From a virus, in IMG/VR virus record IMGVR_UViG_3300043466_002290, positions 1 to 45,131 of that record: a stretch of 45,131 bases of DNA; one strand, given 5' to 3'. Made by a program: the position numbers and the translations under genes. The notes below the pieces were generated by a model. It saw only the letters and a list, made by a program, of their open reading frames with translations. It did no database searches and was not told the DNA's origin. Positions 36,381 to 42,567 of the stretch are shown piece by piece (position 1 is the first letter of the stretch; every line of letters starts with the position of its first letter).

Positions 36381-36926
36381 ATGGAAGAATTAAATAGATA
36401 TCAGAAAGCGGCTTTAGTTAGTAATACGAGAAGTCGAGAAAAATCGTTAAAAAAATATTACGAAAATCCTAACATTTGTAAGTGTTGTAATAAACCAATT
36501 CCGGTTGGTGAAAAACAAAAAGTGAGTGACATTAGAAAAAAAGTTTTTTGTAATAGTAGTTGTTCGGCAACATTTAATAATTTACAAAGAGAAAGTAAAC
36601 TTAAAAATAAAATCAAAACGCCAAAAAAAGAAAAATTTGAGTTTATTTTGAGTTTGACAAAAAAAGATTTAATTGATAAACACGAAATTTATTATAAATT
36701 CAGGGCGGTAATTAGGAAACATGCTCATTACGTGTTTAATAAACATCACGAACATCAAGAATGTAAAGTTTGTGGGTATGATACTCACGTTGAGGTTTGT
36801 CATATTAAATCAGTATCATCGTTTAGTGATGACTCTTTAATAAGTGAAATAAATTCTATAGATAATTTAGTTGGATTATGTCCTAATCATCATTGGGAAT
36901 TTGATAATGGTAAAATAGAATTATAA
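36381..36926 (+). CDS. HNH homing endonuclease with N-terminal zinc finger
   Basis: 181 residues. N-terminal zinc-finger-like part (NICKCCNKPIPVGEKQ, FCNSSCSATFNN), then HNH: CKVCGYDTHVEVCHIKSVSS and NLVGLCPNHHWEFDNGKI, with zinc CxxC, the V-C-H-I catalytic His and the final N-H-H. Lies within the tRNA cluster and ends 5 bases before a tRNA-Met-like gene. Probably free-standing. Confidence 0.88.
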   Translation: MEELNRYQKAALVSNTRSREKSLKKYYENPNICKCCNKPIPVGEKQKVSDIRKKVFCNSSCSATFNNLQRESKLKNKIKTPKKEKFEFILSLTKKDLIDKHEIYYKFRAVIRKHAHYVFNKHHEHQECKVCGYDTHVEVCHIKSVSSFSDDSLISEINSIDNLVGLCPNHHWEFDNGKIEL

Positions 36927-36931
36927 TATAT

Positions 36932-37002
36932 CGCAGTAAGGTGTAAAGGTTGCATGGGACTCTCATAAGGTCTACGGGGTGGTTCGAATCCACAATCTGC
37001 TA
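36932..37002 (+). tRNA. tRNA-Met-like (CAT), weak acceptor
   Basis: Anticodon stem GGACT/GGTCT with loop CTCATAA and T arm GTGGTTCGAATCCAC, end ACA. The acceptor pairs only GCAG with CTGC; position 1 is an unpaired C, and the three pairs next to the elbow are mismatched. An unpaired C1 recalls initiator tRNA, but the loss of elbow pairs suggests damage, perhaps linked to the endonuclease gene placed next to it. Confidence 0.6.
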
Positions 37003-37011
37003 CAAATGTGT

Positions 37012-37077
37012 CTCAATTCCCTGAAGAAATTCAAAGTTGAGGTCTCGGTAGACAGTACTAGTCTGAATCTACCCAAA
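37012..37077 (+). ncRNA. structured spacer
   Basis: CTCAA/TTGAG hairpin followed by GGTAG-AC...GTCT...CTACC. Confidence 0.35.
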
Positions 37078-37080
37078 TAT

Positions 37081-37152
37081 GCGAGTATGGTATAAAGGTT
37101 ATTACATCATCCTGCCACGATGGAAATTCCGTTTCGATTACGGATACTCGCT
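37081..37152 (+). tRNA. tRNA-Gly(GCC)
   Basis: Acceptor GCGAGTA/TACTCGC, anticodon stem TCATC/GATGG with loop CTGCCAC, T arm TCCGTTTCGATTACGGA. Confidence 0.93.
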
Positions 37153-37154
37153 CC

Positions 37155-37241
37155 AAATAGATTTGGGTGTAGGGTTACGATACGACATAACCCTTTCAAT
37201 GTAATCGTAAACATTGATAATCGCCGCAGCAAAATCTATTT
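37155..37241 (+). ncRNA. three-way structured RNA between two tRNA-Gly genes
   Basis: AAATAGATTT (37155-37164) pairs with AAATCTATTT (37232-37241), ten perfect pairs; AGGGTT/AACCCT (37171-37176 / 37189-37194) and TCAATG/CATTGA (37196-37201 / 37212-37217) form two inner hairpins. A clean three-way junction of 87 bases exactly filling the gap between tRNA-Gly genes. Confidence 0.6.
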
Positions 37242-37246
37242 TATTT

Positions 37247-37320
37247 GCGATTTTGGTGTTTAACGGCTAGCATATGACCCTTCCAAGGTTGGGGTACGGG
37301 TTCGAATCCCGTAAATCGCT
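37247..37320 (+). tRNA. tRNA-Gly(TCC)
   Basis: Acceptor GCGATTT/AAATCGC, anticodon stem TGACC/GGTTG with loop CTTCCAA, T arm ACGGGTTCGAATCCCGT, end TCA. Confidence 0.93.
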
Positions 37321-37327
37321 CAGAACT

Positions 37328-37402
37328 ACCCTCGTGGGCAAACGGAAAAGCCGTCTGATTTAGGCTCAGAAGATTTTGTGGGTTCGACTCCCACCGGGGG
37401 TA
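37328..37402 (+). tRNA. tRNA-Leu(TAG) with short variable arm
   Basis: Acceptor ACCCTCG/CGGGGGT, anticodon stem TCTGA/TCAGA with loop TTTAGGC, T arm GTGGGTTCGACTCCCAC, end ACA. The variable region is only about seven bases, whereas bacterial tRNA-Leu has a long arm; aminoacylation by LeuRS may be affected. Confidence 0.85.
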
Positions 37403-37403
37403 C

Positions 37404-37517
37404 AAATACTTTCATCCAAGCAGGTGAGGATAGGATACTAATAGAACTCGTCATTCAATTAACGTAATCACTCAAGATGATGACAACATAAAAGGGTTGC
37501 AACCTTTTGGAAGTACA
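37404..37517 (+). ncRNA. structured spacer
   Basis: TACTTTC/GGAAGTA (7 bp) encloses GTCAT/ATGAC and AAAAGG-(7)-CCTTTT. No gene seen. Confidence 0.4.
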
Positions 37518-37521
37518 AAAG

Positions 37522-37650
37522 AAAACCATCGATAATGACACGCACGGCAGCCGAAATGAAATAGTACTCAATGATTAGGCAATGCGAACGATGAAGACCG
37601 GATACCTCACTGTGCGTAGGTAAGTATCAAATCCGGTTGGTGGTTTTTTT
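37522..37650 (+). ncRNA. structured RNA with probable pseudoknot and U-tail
   Basis: Closing stem AAAACCATCGA / TTGGTGGTTTT (11 pairs, two G-U; 37522-37532 and 37637-37647) followed by T. A hairpin CCGGATAC.../...GTATCaaATCCGG has the loop CACTGTGCGT, whose GTGCGT (37612-37617) is complementary to ACGCAC (37540-37545) upstream: a pseudoknot. The terminal stem with a T run also suits an intrinsic terminator. No coding frame fits. Confidence 0.55.
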
Positions 37651-37654
37651 ATTA

Positions 37655-37804
37655 TACATTATCATAACTCGGTGAGATACGCCGCCAATTACCTCCTTAA
37701 ACAACGTGGGAACTGCGGTTCTCCCAATGTGGCCGAAGTGATGATGTAAAATAGTAGTTTAAGAGACAGAGTTGACTTCTACTTTAAAAAAATACTCTGC
37801 GACA
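37655..37804 (+). ncRNA. structured spacer closed by a 10-bp stem
   Basis: TACATTATCA (37655-37664) pairs with TGATGATGTA (37739-37748) with one G-U; TGGGA...TCCCA inside; then AGTAG/CTACT before tRNA-Thr. No gene seen. Confidence 0.4.
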
Positions 37805-37805
37805 G

Positions 37806-37877
37806 GCTTCCAAAACATAAATGGTGATGTATTCGGTTTGTACCCGAAAAAACGGGGTTCGATTCCTCGTGGAAGCT
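37806..37877 (+). tRNA. tRNA-Thr(TGT)
   Basis: Acceptor GCTTCCA/TGGAAGC, D stem ACAT/ATGT, anticodon stem TTCGG/CCGAA with loop TTTGTAC, T arm CGGGGTTCGATTCCTCG, end TCA. Confidence 0.93.
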
Positions 37878-37883
37878 CAAAAT

Positions 37884-37995
37884 GTTGGTGTGAATGGAGA
37901 CACCACTGAACGGTTAAAGGGTTCGTTAATAATAAAGAAGTTAAGAAGGTAAAGAGTATTAACGATTGTCCCTAAGCGGTTTACTTACAACACTT
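37884..37995 (+). ncRNA. structured spacer upstream of tRNA-Leu-like 4
   Basis: GGTGT/ACACC hairpin, then TCGTTAATA/TATTAACGA (9 perfect pairs), with TGTTG/CAACA as a possible outer stem. Confidence 0.4.
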
Positions 37996-38000
37996 TAATT

Positions 38001-38183
38001 AGTCGGGTGGCGGAATTGGATAGACGCAAGAGTTTAGTAAGGATAAAGTTGAGTCATTAAGTATGGTATCTGTTGAAAGTTCCTAAAATGATAGAGATGA
38101 ACGTAGTGGTGGCTAATACCCAGACAGATATGCCCCGAGAGAATAACCACAAATCCGTGCAGGTTCGAGTCCTGTCCTGACTA
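38001..38183 (+). ncRNA. oversized tRNA-Leu-like element 4
   Basis: 183 bases. Acceptor AGTCGGG/CCTGACT, D arm GGCGGAATTGGATAGACGC, T arm CAGGTTCGAGTCCTG, end ACA. The middle is about 135 bases and contains TATCTGT/ACAGATA (7 bp) and GTGGT/ACCAC. No anticodon stem-loop of normal size is seen. Same family as 23845, 30967 and 31199 by acceptor, D and T arms only. Confidence 0.6.
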
Positions 38184-38451
38184 CAATTGAGAGTGAGATA
38201 CTCAAGAATATGTGGTTTCGCATTATATGAACCGGTTAATACACAGGTGGTAACCGAAGTCCTTTAGGGGAAGCAACATCCGGATAGGGTGTAATGAGAC
38301 CTAAATGTGGTTAAAATACTGTGTTTCGGAGTAATGAGGGATTCTCTAACCTCACCGAATAAGAGTGACTTTTTCAAGGTGTAAGAACCGCAGGGTTTTC
38401 AATAGGAAAACCGGGAATATCCACATCAAGTAATCTCATTGATGGAAACAC
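38184..38451 (+). ncRNA. hairpin-dense spacer, 268 bases
   Basis: Series of hairpins: TTGAG/CTCAA, GGTT/AACC, TTCGG-(5)-TGAGG/CCTCA-c-CGAA, GGTTTT/AAAACC and CATCAA/TTGATG. No convincing gene on either strand. Confidence 0.35.
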
Positions 38452-38534
38452 ATCTCCGTGGTGGAACAGGTATACACGCATCTCTTAAACAGATGTCCCT
38501 TTATGGGTTGTGGGTTCGACTCCCACCGGGGATA
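38452..38534 (+). tRNA. tRNA-Leu(TAA)
   Basis: Acceptor ATCTCCG/CGGGGAT, D stem GTG/CAC, anticodon stem CATCT/AGATG with loop CTTAAAC, long variable arm CCC...GGG, T arm GTGGGTTCGACTCCCAC, end ACA. A normal Leu tRNA, unlike the four oversized ones. Confidence 0.92.
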
Positions 38535-38541
38535 CAAAATT

Positions 38542-38636
38542 TCAAACATTAAAGTGACATTGACAAATAGACCAAGTGAGGCACACGTAAAATTGTATCA
38601 GTCGAAAGTTGAGGTGATAGACCACCATATGTTTGA
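38542..38636 (+). ncRNA. structured spacer closed by an 8-bp stem
   Basis: TCAAACAT (38542-38549) pairs with ATGTTTGA (38629-38636). GGTG/CACC-type hairpin inside. Confidence 0.35.
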
Positions 38637-38717
38637 TATTTATATTTAATTGATTATATTACTAATATGAAAAACCAAAAACCCAACTCCACGTAGTTTT
38701 AGCTGTTAGCTAAAATT

Positions 38718-38948
38718 ATGACTCAGAAATTGAGAATTTGGAGAGTAGTTCCCGTTAGAAACGGTGTTCAGGCTCCCACTTTTTTTGTAGAAACTACAGA
38801 AGAAGGACGTGAGAAGGCAGAAGAATCTGCAATTAAACAAGCAAGGTTAAGAACCTGCTTGGGGAAATTTAAGGAATGGAAATTCCGATTGGAGAAACTC
38901 TCTGTGAGGGTTGATAAATTTGGTAGGTATATCCAACACCACCAATAA
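38718..38948 (+). CDS. hypothetical basic protein, 76 aa
   Basis: Arg/Lys-rich (LRIWRVVPVRNGVQAPTFFV; EESAIKQARLRTCLGKFKEW), beta then helical. A hairpin TTTTAGC-TGTTA-GCTAAAA lies just before the ATG and could control initiation. It is the only coding gene in this part of the tRNA cluster. RNA binding is plausible from charge; no family recognised. Confidence 0.6.
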   Translation: MTQKLRIWRVVPVRNGVQAPTFFVETTEEGREKAEESAIKQARLRTCLGKFKEWKFRLEKLSVRVDKFGRYIQHHQ

Positions 38949-39040
38949 GTCAAGAATCAAACCGCTGAGGGTTTTAAATTACTCAGTGTACTTTTTAGGT
39001 TAAAGTCATGTAGGATGTTTTTAACATCAAAACCTAATTT
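38949..39040 (+). ncRNA. structured spacer
   Basis: CTGAG/CTCAG hairpin, then TAGGTT/AACCTA (6 bp) around GATGTT-ttt-AACATC. Confidence 0.35.
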
Positions 39041-39042
39041 TT

Positions 39043-39117
39043 GTCCTCGTAGCTAAATTGGTGAAGGCGCTCGGCTCATAACCGAGAGATGTGTAGGTTC
39101 GAGGCCTACCGAGGACA
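39043..39117 (+). tRNA. tRNA-Met(CAT)
   Basis: Acceptor GTCCTCG/CGAGGAC, anticodon stem CTCGG/CCGAG with loop CTCATAA, T arm GTAGGTTCGAGGCCTAC, end ACA. The first pair is G-C, so not initiator-like. Last tRNA of the cluster. Confidence 0.92.
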
Positions 39118-39154
39118 CAAACAGTATTCTATAATTATCATTTTTAATTATTTT

Positions 39155-39188
39155 AACCCCTCAATGAAAGTTGAGGGTTTTTTTTTTC
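39155..39188 (+). terminator. intrinsic terminator of tRNA cluster
   Basis: AACCCCTCAA / TTGAGGGTTT hairpin followed by about ten T. Confidence 0.85.
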
Positions 39189-39195
39189 ATTTTTA

Positions 39196-39226
39196 TTTGG
39201 TGGTATTAAAAAAATGTTTACCTTTG
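39196..39226 (+). promoter_or_regulatory. promoter
   Basis: TTTG at 39196-39199, 19-base spacer, TACCTTTG at 39219-39226, 16 bases before ATG 39243. Confidence 0.75.
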
Positions 39227-39242
39227 TAAAAAAATATAAGAT

Positions 39243-39575
39243 ATGCAGACATTTATGATTATTATGTTATCAATCTGCGGATTGGTGTTGTTATTTAGTA
39301 AAGACATTGCGGGTTATTCTACTTGTGGATTACCTAAAAGTGATGAGGAGTACTTGGAAATTATTGAAAAATTTAAAACCAAGGAGATTGAATTAGTTAA
39401 TGATATGGGACATAGAGGGTTTATTTCGACTCTTACTGATGGTATTCCATTCATTTCAGGAAGTATAACTGGTCTTACTTTTAAGTATTATGTTAGTGGA
39501 TATGGGGCCGTCCCAAGATGGTATAAATCAAGTAAAGAAATAGATAAAATTTTTAACCAATTAGAGAATAAATAA
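39243..39575 (+). CDS. hypothetical protein with N-terminal membrane anchor, 110 aa
   Basis: N-terminal hydrophobic segment (TFMIIMLSICGLVLLFSK) then a soluble domain with GYG and PRWYKSSKE phrases. Probably membrane-anchored with the domain outside or in the periplasm. One base before the next membrane-protein gene, so part of an envelope-related operon. Function unknown. Confidence 0.7.
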   Translation: MQTFMIIMLSICGLVLLFSKDIAGYSTCGLPKSDEEYLEIIEKFKTKEIELVNDMGHRGFISTLTDGIPFISGSITGLTFKYYVSGYGAVPRWYKSSKEIDKIFNQLENK

Positions 39576-39576
39576 T

Positions 39577-40131
39577 ATGAAATTAAATTCAAATTCAATC
39601 AGTTCAAAACTGTACAGATGGTTCTACGGAACAAATGATTTACCAAACAACTTATGTCCATACTTTTGGAAGTTAGTTTTCGCTTGGTTTATTGTAATAC
39701 CATATTCCTTATTTTGTGTTCCGTTCATTTTAATGGAGTTGTTTGATAAAAATTATAAATTTACCGATAATTCAACAGGAAAAAGAATAGGATATAGTTT
39801 ATTAACTTATTCCTTACTATTTTTTGTGGGATGTATGTTGTCGAGTATAGTGTGGTTTTTTATTCAACCTGAAAAAGGTAGTTTTTATAACTTTATGGGG
39901 GCTTTAGGTTTCTTATTATGGGTTGCCTCGATTATTATTGGAGTAGTTGAAGGTTATAAAGCATATAAAGAGTGGAACTATAATCGTAAGATAAAATATG
40001 ACGAGAATGGTTATAGAATTTGGAATCAACCAAAAGAAGAAAAAACTTATTTAGTCGTAGAATTTGTCAAGGCAAAGTACAACAAGTATTGTCCAAAAAT
40101 AGAATGGAATGATGGAAACGAATCCCAATAA
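39577..40131 (+). CDS. membrane protein, 184 aa, about four TM segments
   Basis: Hydrophobic segments near residues 27-50 (KLVFAWFIVIPYSLFCVPFI), 70-95 (YSLLTYSLLFFVGCMLSSIV) and 108-130 (GALGFLLWVASIIIGVVEG). Charged aromatic C-terminus. No family recognised. Confidence 0.7.
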   Translation: MKLNSNSISSKLYRWFYGTNDLPNNLCPYFWKLVFAWFIVIPYSLFCVPFILMELFDKNYKFTDNSTGKRIGYSLLTYSLLFFVGCMLSSIVWFFIQPEKGSFYNFMGALGFLLWVASIIIGVVEGYKAYKEWNYNRKIKYDENGYRIWNQPKEEKTYLVVEFVKAKYNKYCPKIEWNDGNESQ

Positions 40132-40450
40132 TTATTTCAAATCCAAAAAAATAAAAATTAGAAAAATCGTTAAAGAATATAAGAATGCTACGGCAACTGA
40201 AATATTCGAAGGGGTTAAAGATAATTTTATTTTTGGATTTATTGGGGCGACATTGGTTGTGTTTATTGCAACAAGGACCGATATTGCGGTGTTATTGGGA
40301 TATTTGACTTATTATTTCTTCATGGGTAAAATAGTTAATCGACCAAAATATGTTACGGATTTAGGTAAATTAATTGTCTTCCCGGTTCCATCGGCATTAG
40401 GTGCTTTCACAGGATATAAATTGGCGTATTATTTATTACAAATGATTTGA
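40112..40450 (+). CDS. membrane protein, 112 aa
   Basis: Basic N-terminus, then hydrophobic segments FIFGFIGATLVVFIATRTD, AVLLGYLTYYFFMG and PSALGAFTGYKLAYYLL. Overlaps the previous gene by about 20 bases. Small membrane protein in the same operon; a holin role cannot be excluded, but the endolysin is 21 kb away. Confidence 0.65.
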   Translation: METNPNNYFKSKKIKIRKIVKEYKNATATEIFEGVKDNFIFGFIGATLVVFIATRTDIAVLLGYLTYYFFMGKIVNRPKYVTDLGKLIVFPVPSALGAFTGYKLAYYLLQMI

Positions 40451-40465
40451 CAAATTAAGTTTTTT

Positions 40466-40478
40466 AAAGTATATTTAT
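40466..40478 (+). promoter_or_regulatory. promoter-like region
   Basis: TTTG at 40446-40449, 20-base spacer, then TATATTTA at 40470-40477; mixed housekeeping and ATATTTAT character. Confidence 0.4.
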
Positions 40479-40521
40479 GGTCTAACAAGTTTATTACATT
40501 AACAAATTAAAAAAAAGAAAA

Positions 40522-40698
40522 ATGAAAAAAGTGATTTTGACTTTAGCTATTTTGGCTACATTTGCAGTAAGTTGCAAACAAGTAGAAACTAATTCTACAG
40601 AAACATCAACGGATTCAACCTCAGTGGTTGTTGATTCAACAATTGTAGATTCAACATCGGTTGATTCTGTAAAAGTGGATTCAGTTGAAGTAAAATAA
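40522..40698 (+). CDS. small lipoprotein with VDST repeats, 58 aa
   Basis: Signal MKKVILTLAILATFAVSC with lipobox FAVSC, then a low-complexity Ser/Thr/Val/Asp tail in which VDST or VDSV recurs about five times. Resembles the lipoprotein at 31355. Probably surface-anchored; function unknown. Confidence 0.7.
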   Translation: MKKVILTLAILATFAVSCKQVETNSTETSTDSTSVVVDSTIVDSTSVDSVKVDSVEVK

Positions 40699-40721
40699 TA
40701 GAAAAAAATGTTATGAAAAAT

Positions 40722-40750
40722 TAAAAACCCATCATATGATGGGTTTTTTT
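40722..40750. terminator. bidirectional intrinsic terminator
   Basis: AAAAACCCATCATATGATGGGTTTTT: perfect palindrome with A/T flanks, between convergent genes ending at 40698 and 40750. Confidence 0.85.
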
Positions 40751-41937
40751 TATAATAATTTTTTAATTCTTTCTACATTTTCATTAACTTTCTTTTGAAA
40801 TGGTTTTTTTATCATGTTTAAAATCCAAGGGTCAACTGATTTTTTATCAGTAGAATAACCAATTCTTTTTTCTTTCATTTTACCGGTTTCATCGTATTGG
40901 TTTTCAAATGGTTTAAATGGTATTTGTGCCAGATACGCTAAAACGGGGTCTGAATATGTTTTAGTTGACATATCTTTTTTTACTTTTATGTCTTCATCAT
41001 TATTTTTATTTGAAGAGTCTAAATTAACCCTTTTATTTAATGATATTTCTTTAAAAGAGGAATTTAATAAGGTTACCTCAACATCAGAATCTGTTTGGCC
41101 CAATAATTGACCTACAAAAACATTATCACCATCTTTTACTTTTGGATTGGTTATTCCACAATATTGTAAATATTTTGGTTCATTACCTTCAATTTTAATA
41201 ATGATTTGATTATTACACGAAGAAACATATCTAGAATTTTCAATAACTCCTGAAATAGGACTTTTAATTTTATCGTTAGAATTTTTTGGTATTATGATTT
41301 TCCCATAATTATTTTGTATGTTTTTTCCAAATGATACCGATTCTGTAATTTTATTTTCGGAAAAAACTGAACCAATATTTTTACCTATTTGATATAATAC
41401 TGGGTCAAAATCAGACGAATCAATATCTTTGGACAAACCTGATGTTATACCGTCAGTTGATGTTATACTATCAGTTGAAGTTGCTCCGGCATAATTTTGG
41501 TCAATCCATTTAATTAGTTCAACTATCTTATTTTTATTACCACTTATATCAACAGCCATTCCAACTAAAGGAGTTCCCGGGAAATTTTTATAATGTAAAC
41601 TACCACCAGTATGGACATTATCAACTTTATTATTTGGGTCTTTTTTTGCATAAGGATTTTCAGTTGTAACCAATCCCATAGAATCCGCTTTATCAATAAC
41701 TGACATAGCAACTTTCTTATCGGTAAACCCGATGTGTAAATGGTTTTCATGTCCTTTCCATTTGATATTTTTTTGTCTCACACCATTATTATAACCATAC
41801 CCTATTTCACCACCAACACCTGTTACTGGATTGTATACCAATTCATCAACACCCTTAATGTCAGCCTCAATAATTGATGGTTTATTTAATAAGATGTTTT
41901 CGTATAAGTCTAATATGTTTTTAATTTTTTTGTCCAT
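40750..41937 (-). CDS. putative peptidoglycan-peptidase-like virion protein
   Basis: 395 residues. HENHLHIGFTDK (res. ~44-55) and SLHYKNFPGTPLVGMAVDIS (res. ~113-132) carry His/Asp arranged like M15-type zinc peptidase ligands, though the usual order of the two motifs is reversed. Residues ~225-310 look like a lipoyl/M23-type beta domain (IKSPISGVIENSRY; VKDGDNVFVGQLLGQTD). The start MDKKIKNILDLYENIL recalls the N-terminal motif of other probable virion proteins. ATATTTAT-type element upstream (41942-41949). Activity uncertain. Confidence 0.6.
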   Translation of the reverse strand: MDKKIKNILDLYENILLNKPSIIEADIKGVDELVYNPVTGVGGEIGYGYNNGVRQKNIKWKGHENHLHIGFTDKKVAMSVIDKADSMGLVTTENPYAKKDPNNKVDNVHTGGSLHYKNFPGTPLVGMAVDISGNKNKIVELIKWIDQNYAGATSTDSITSTDGITSGLSKDIDSSDFDPVLYQIGKNIGSVFSENKITESVSFGKNIQNNYGKIIIPKNSNDKIKSPISGVIENSRYVSSCNNQIIIKIEGNEPKYLQYCGITNPKVKDGDNVFVGQLLGQTDSDVEVTLLNSSFKEISLNKRVNLDSSNKNNDEDIKVKKDMSTKTYSDPVLAYLAQIPFKPFENQYDETGKMKEKRIGYSTDKKSVDPWILNMIKKPFQKKVNENVERIKKLL

Positions 41938-41963
41938 ATATATAAATACCTCAATATTAAATA

Positions 41964-41992
41964 AAAAAATCCGACTATTTGTCGGACTTTTT
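41964..41992 (-). terminator. intrinsic terminator overlapping a stop codon
   Basis: Minus strand: AGTCCGAC-(5-6)-GTCGGATTTTTTT. The stop codon of the DUF2061 gene lies in the loop. Confidence 0.75.
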
Positions 41993-42358
41993 AGTGTATG
42001 TTAATTTTTTAAAAGGTTGTTGGGTTTCTTTTAATGTTTTAGGTTCTACTTGAGGTATTGGAGGTGGAATATTTGAATTTAATAAAACATCTTGGAAATG
42101 TTTATTTATTTGTCTTACATACGGTTTCTTTTTTTCTTTAACTTCAACTAATCCAAATTTTATCCACCTATACCAAACTCGTTCATGGATATAATATTGA
42201 ATTGGTTTATATAATAATTCTGCAACACCAAATGCTGCTCCAAATTCAATACTTCCGGTTGCCCACCACATAATTAAAAATCCTACTAATGTACTAATGA
42301 CTCGATAACTTATGGTTTTAGCTATGTGTCGTTTTGGAGAAACTTTGATTTCATTCAT
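41975..42358 (-). CDS. DUF2061 membrane protein
   Basis: 127 residues. The first ~75 match the DUF2061 pattern (RHIAKTISYRVISTLVGFLI, GAAFGVAELLYKPIQYYIHE, RVWYRW) with two hydrophobic segments. The C-terminal tail is Pro/Lys-rich. DUF2061 proteins are small predicted membrane proteins of unknown function in bacteria and phages. Six bases after the PspC-domain gene. Confidence 0.85.
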   Translation of the reverse strand: MNEIKVSPKRHIAKTISYRVISTLVGFLIMWWATGSIEFGAAFGVAELLYKPIQYYIHERVWYRWIKFGLVEVKEKKKPYVRQINKHFQDVLLNSNIPPPIPQVEPKTLKETQQPFKKLTYTKKSDK

Positions 42359-42363
42359 AATTA

Positions 42364-42567
42364 TTAATTTTGTTTTTCTTTAGGCATGAACAACCAAAAT
42401 ATAATATATGTCCAAAAAATAGGAAATGGTGTAAACAATAAAACGAAAAAAACAATTTTAACTAAAGTTTCATCAATACCTAAATAATCTGCCAAACCAC
42501 TACAAACTCCTGCAATATCACCACCACGTTTTCTTTCTAATCTTTTTTTTGTATTATTCATTTTCAA
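42364..42567 (-). CDS. PspC-domain protein
   Basis: 67 residues: KRGGDIAGVCSGLADYLGID followed by TLVKIVFFVLLFTPFPIFWT and a second hydrophobic stretch, the PspC fold. In bacteria PspC senses membrane stress. Next to the DUF2061 gene it forms a small membrane module that could guard the host envelope during infection (inference). Confidence 0.88.
   Translation of the reverse strand: MKMNNTKKRLERKRGGDIAGVCSGLADYLGIDETLVKIVFFVLLFTPFPIFWTYIIFWLFMPKEKQN

Noticed and set aside
37522-37650. RNase P RNA or tmRNA
   Set aside because: No conserved RNase P core (GAGGAAAGTC, ACAGAA) and no tmRNA acceptor or tag frame.
23845-38183. tRNA-Leu-like elements as ordinary group I intron-bearing tRNA-Leu genes
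   Set aside because: Insert lengths (about 20 to 100 bases) are far too small for group I introns and none of the P4/P7 core elements seen at 6101-7015 is present.
38458-38649. Open frame over tRNA-Leu(TAA) and the next spacer
   Set aside because: Starts inside the tRNA; no independent start signal.
20394-39117. CRISPR array
   Set aside because: The repeated TTCGA and CAGGTTCGA strings are T arms at irregular spacing, not regular repeats with unique spacers.
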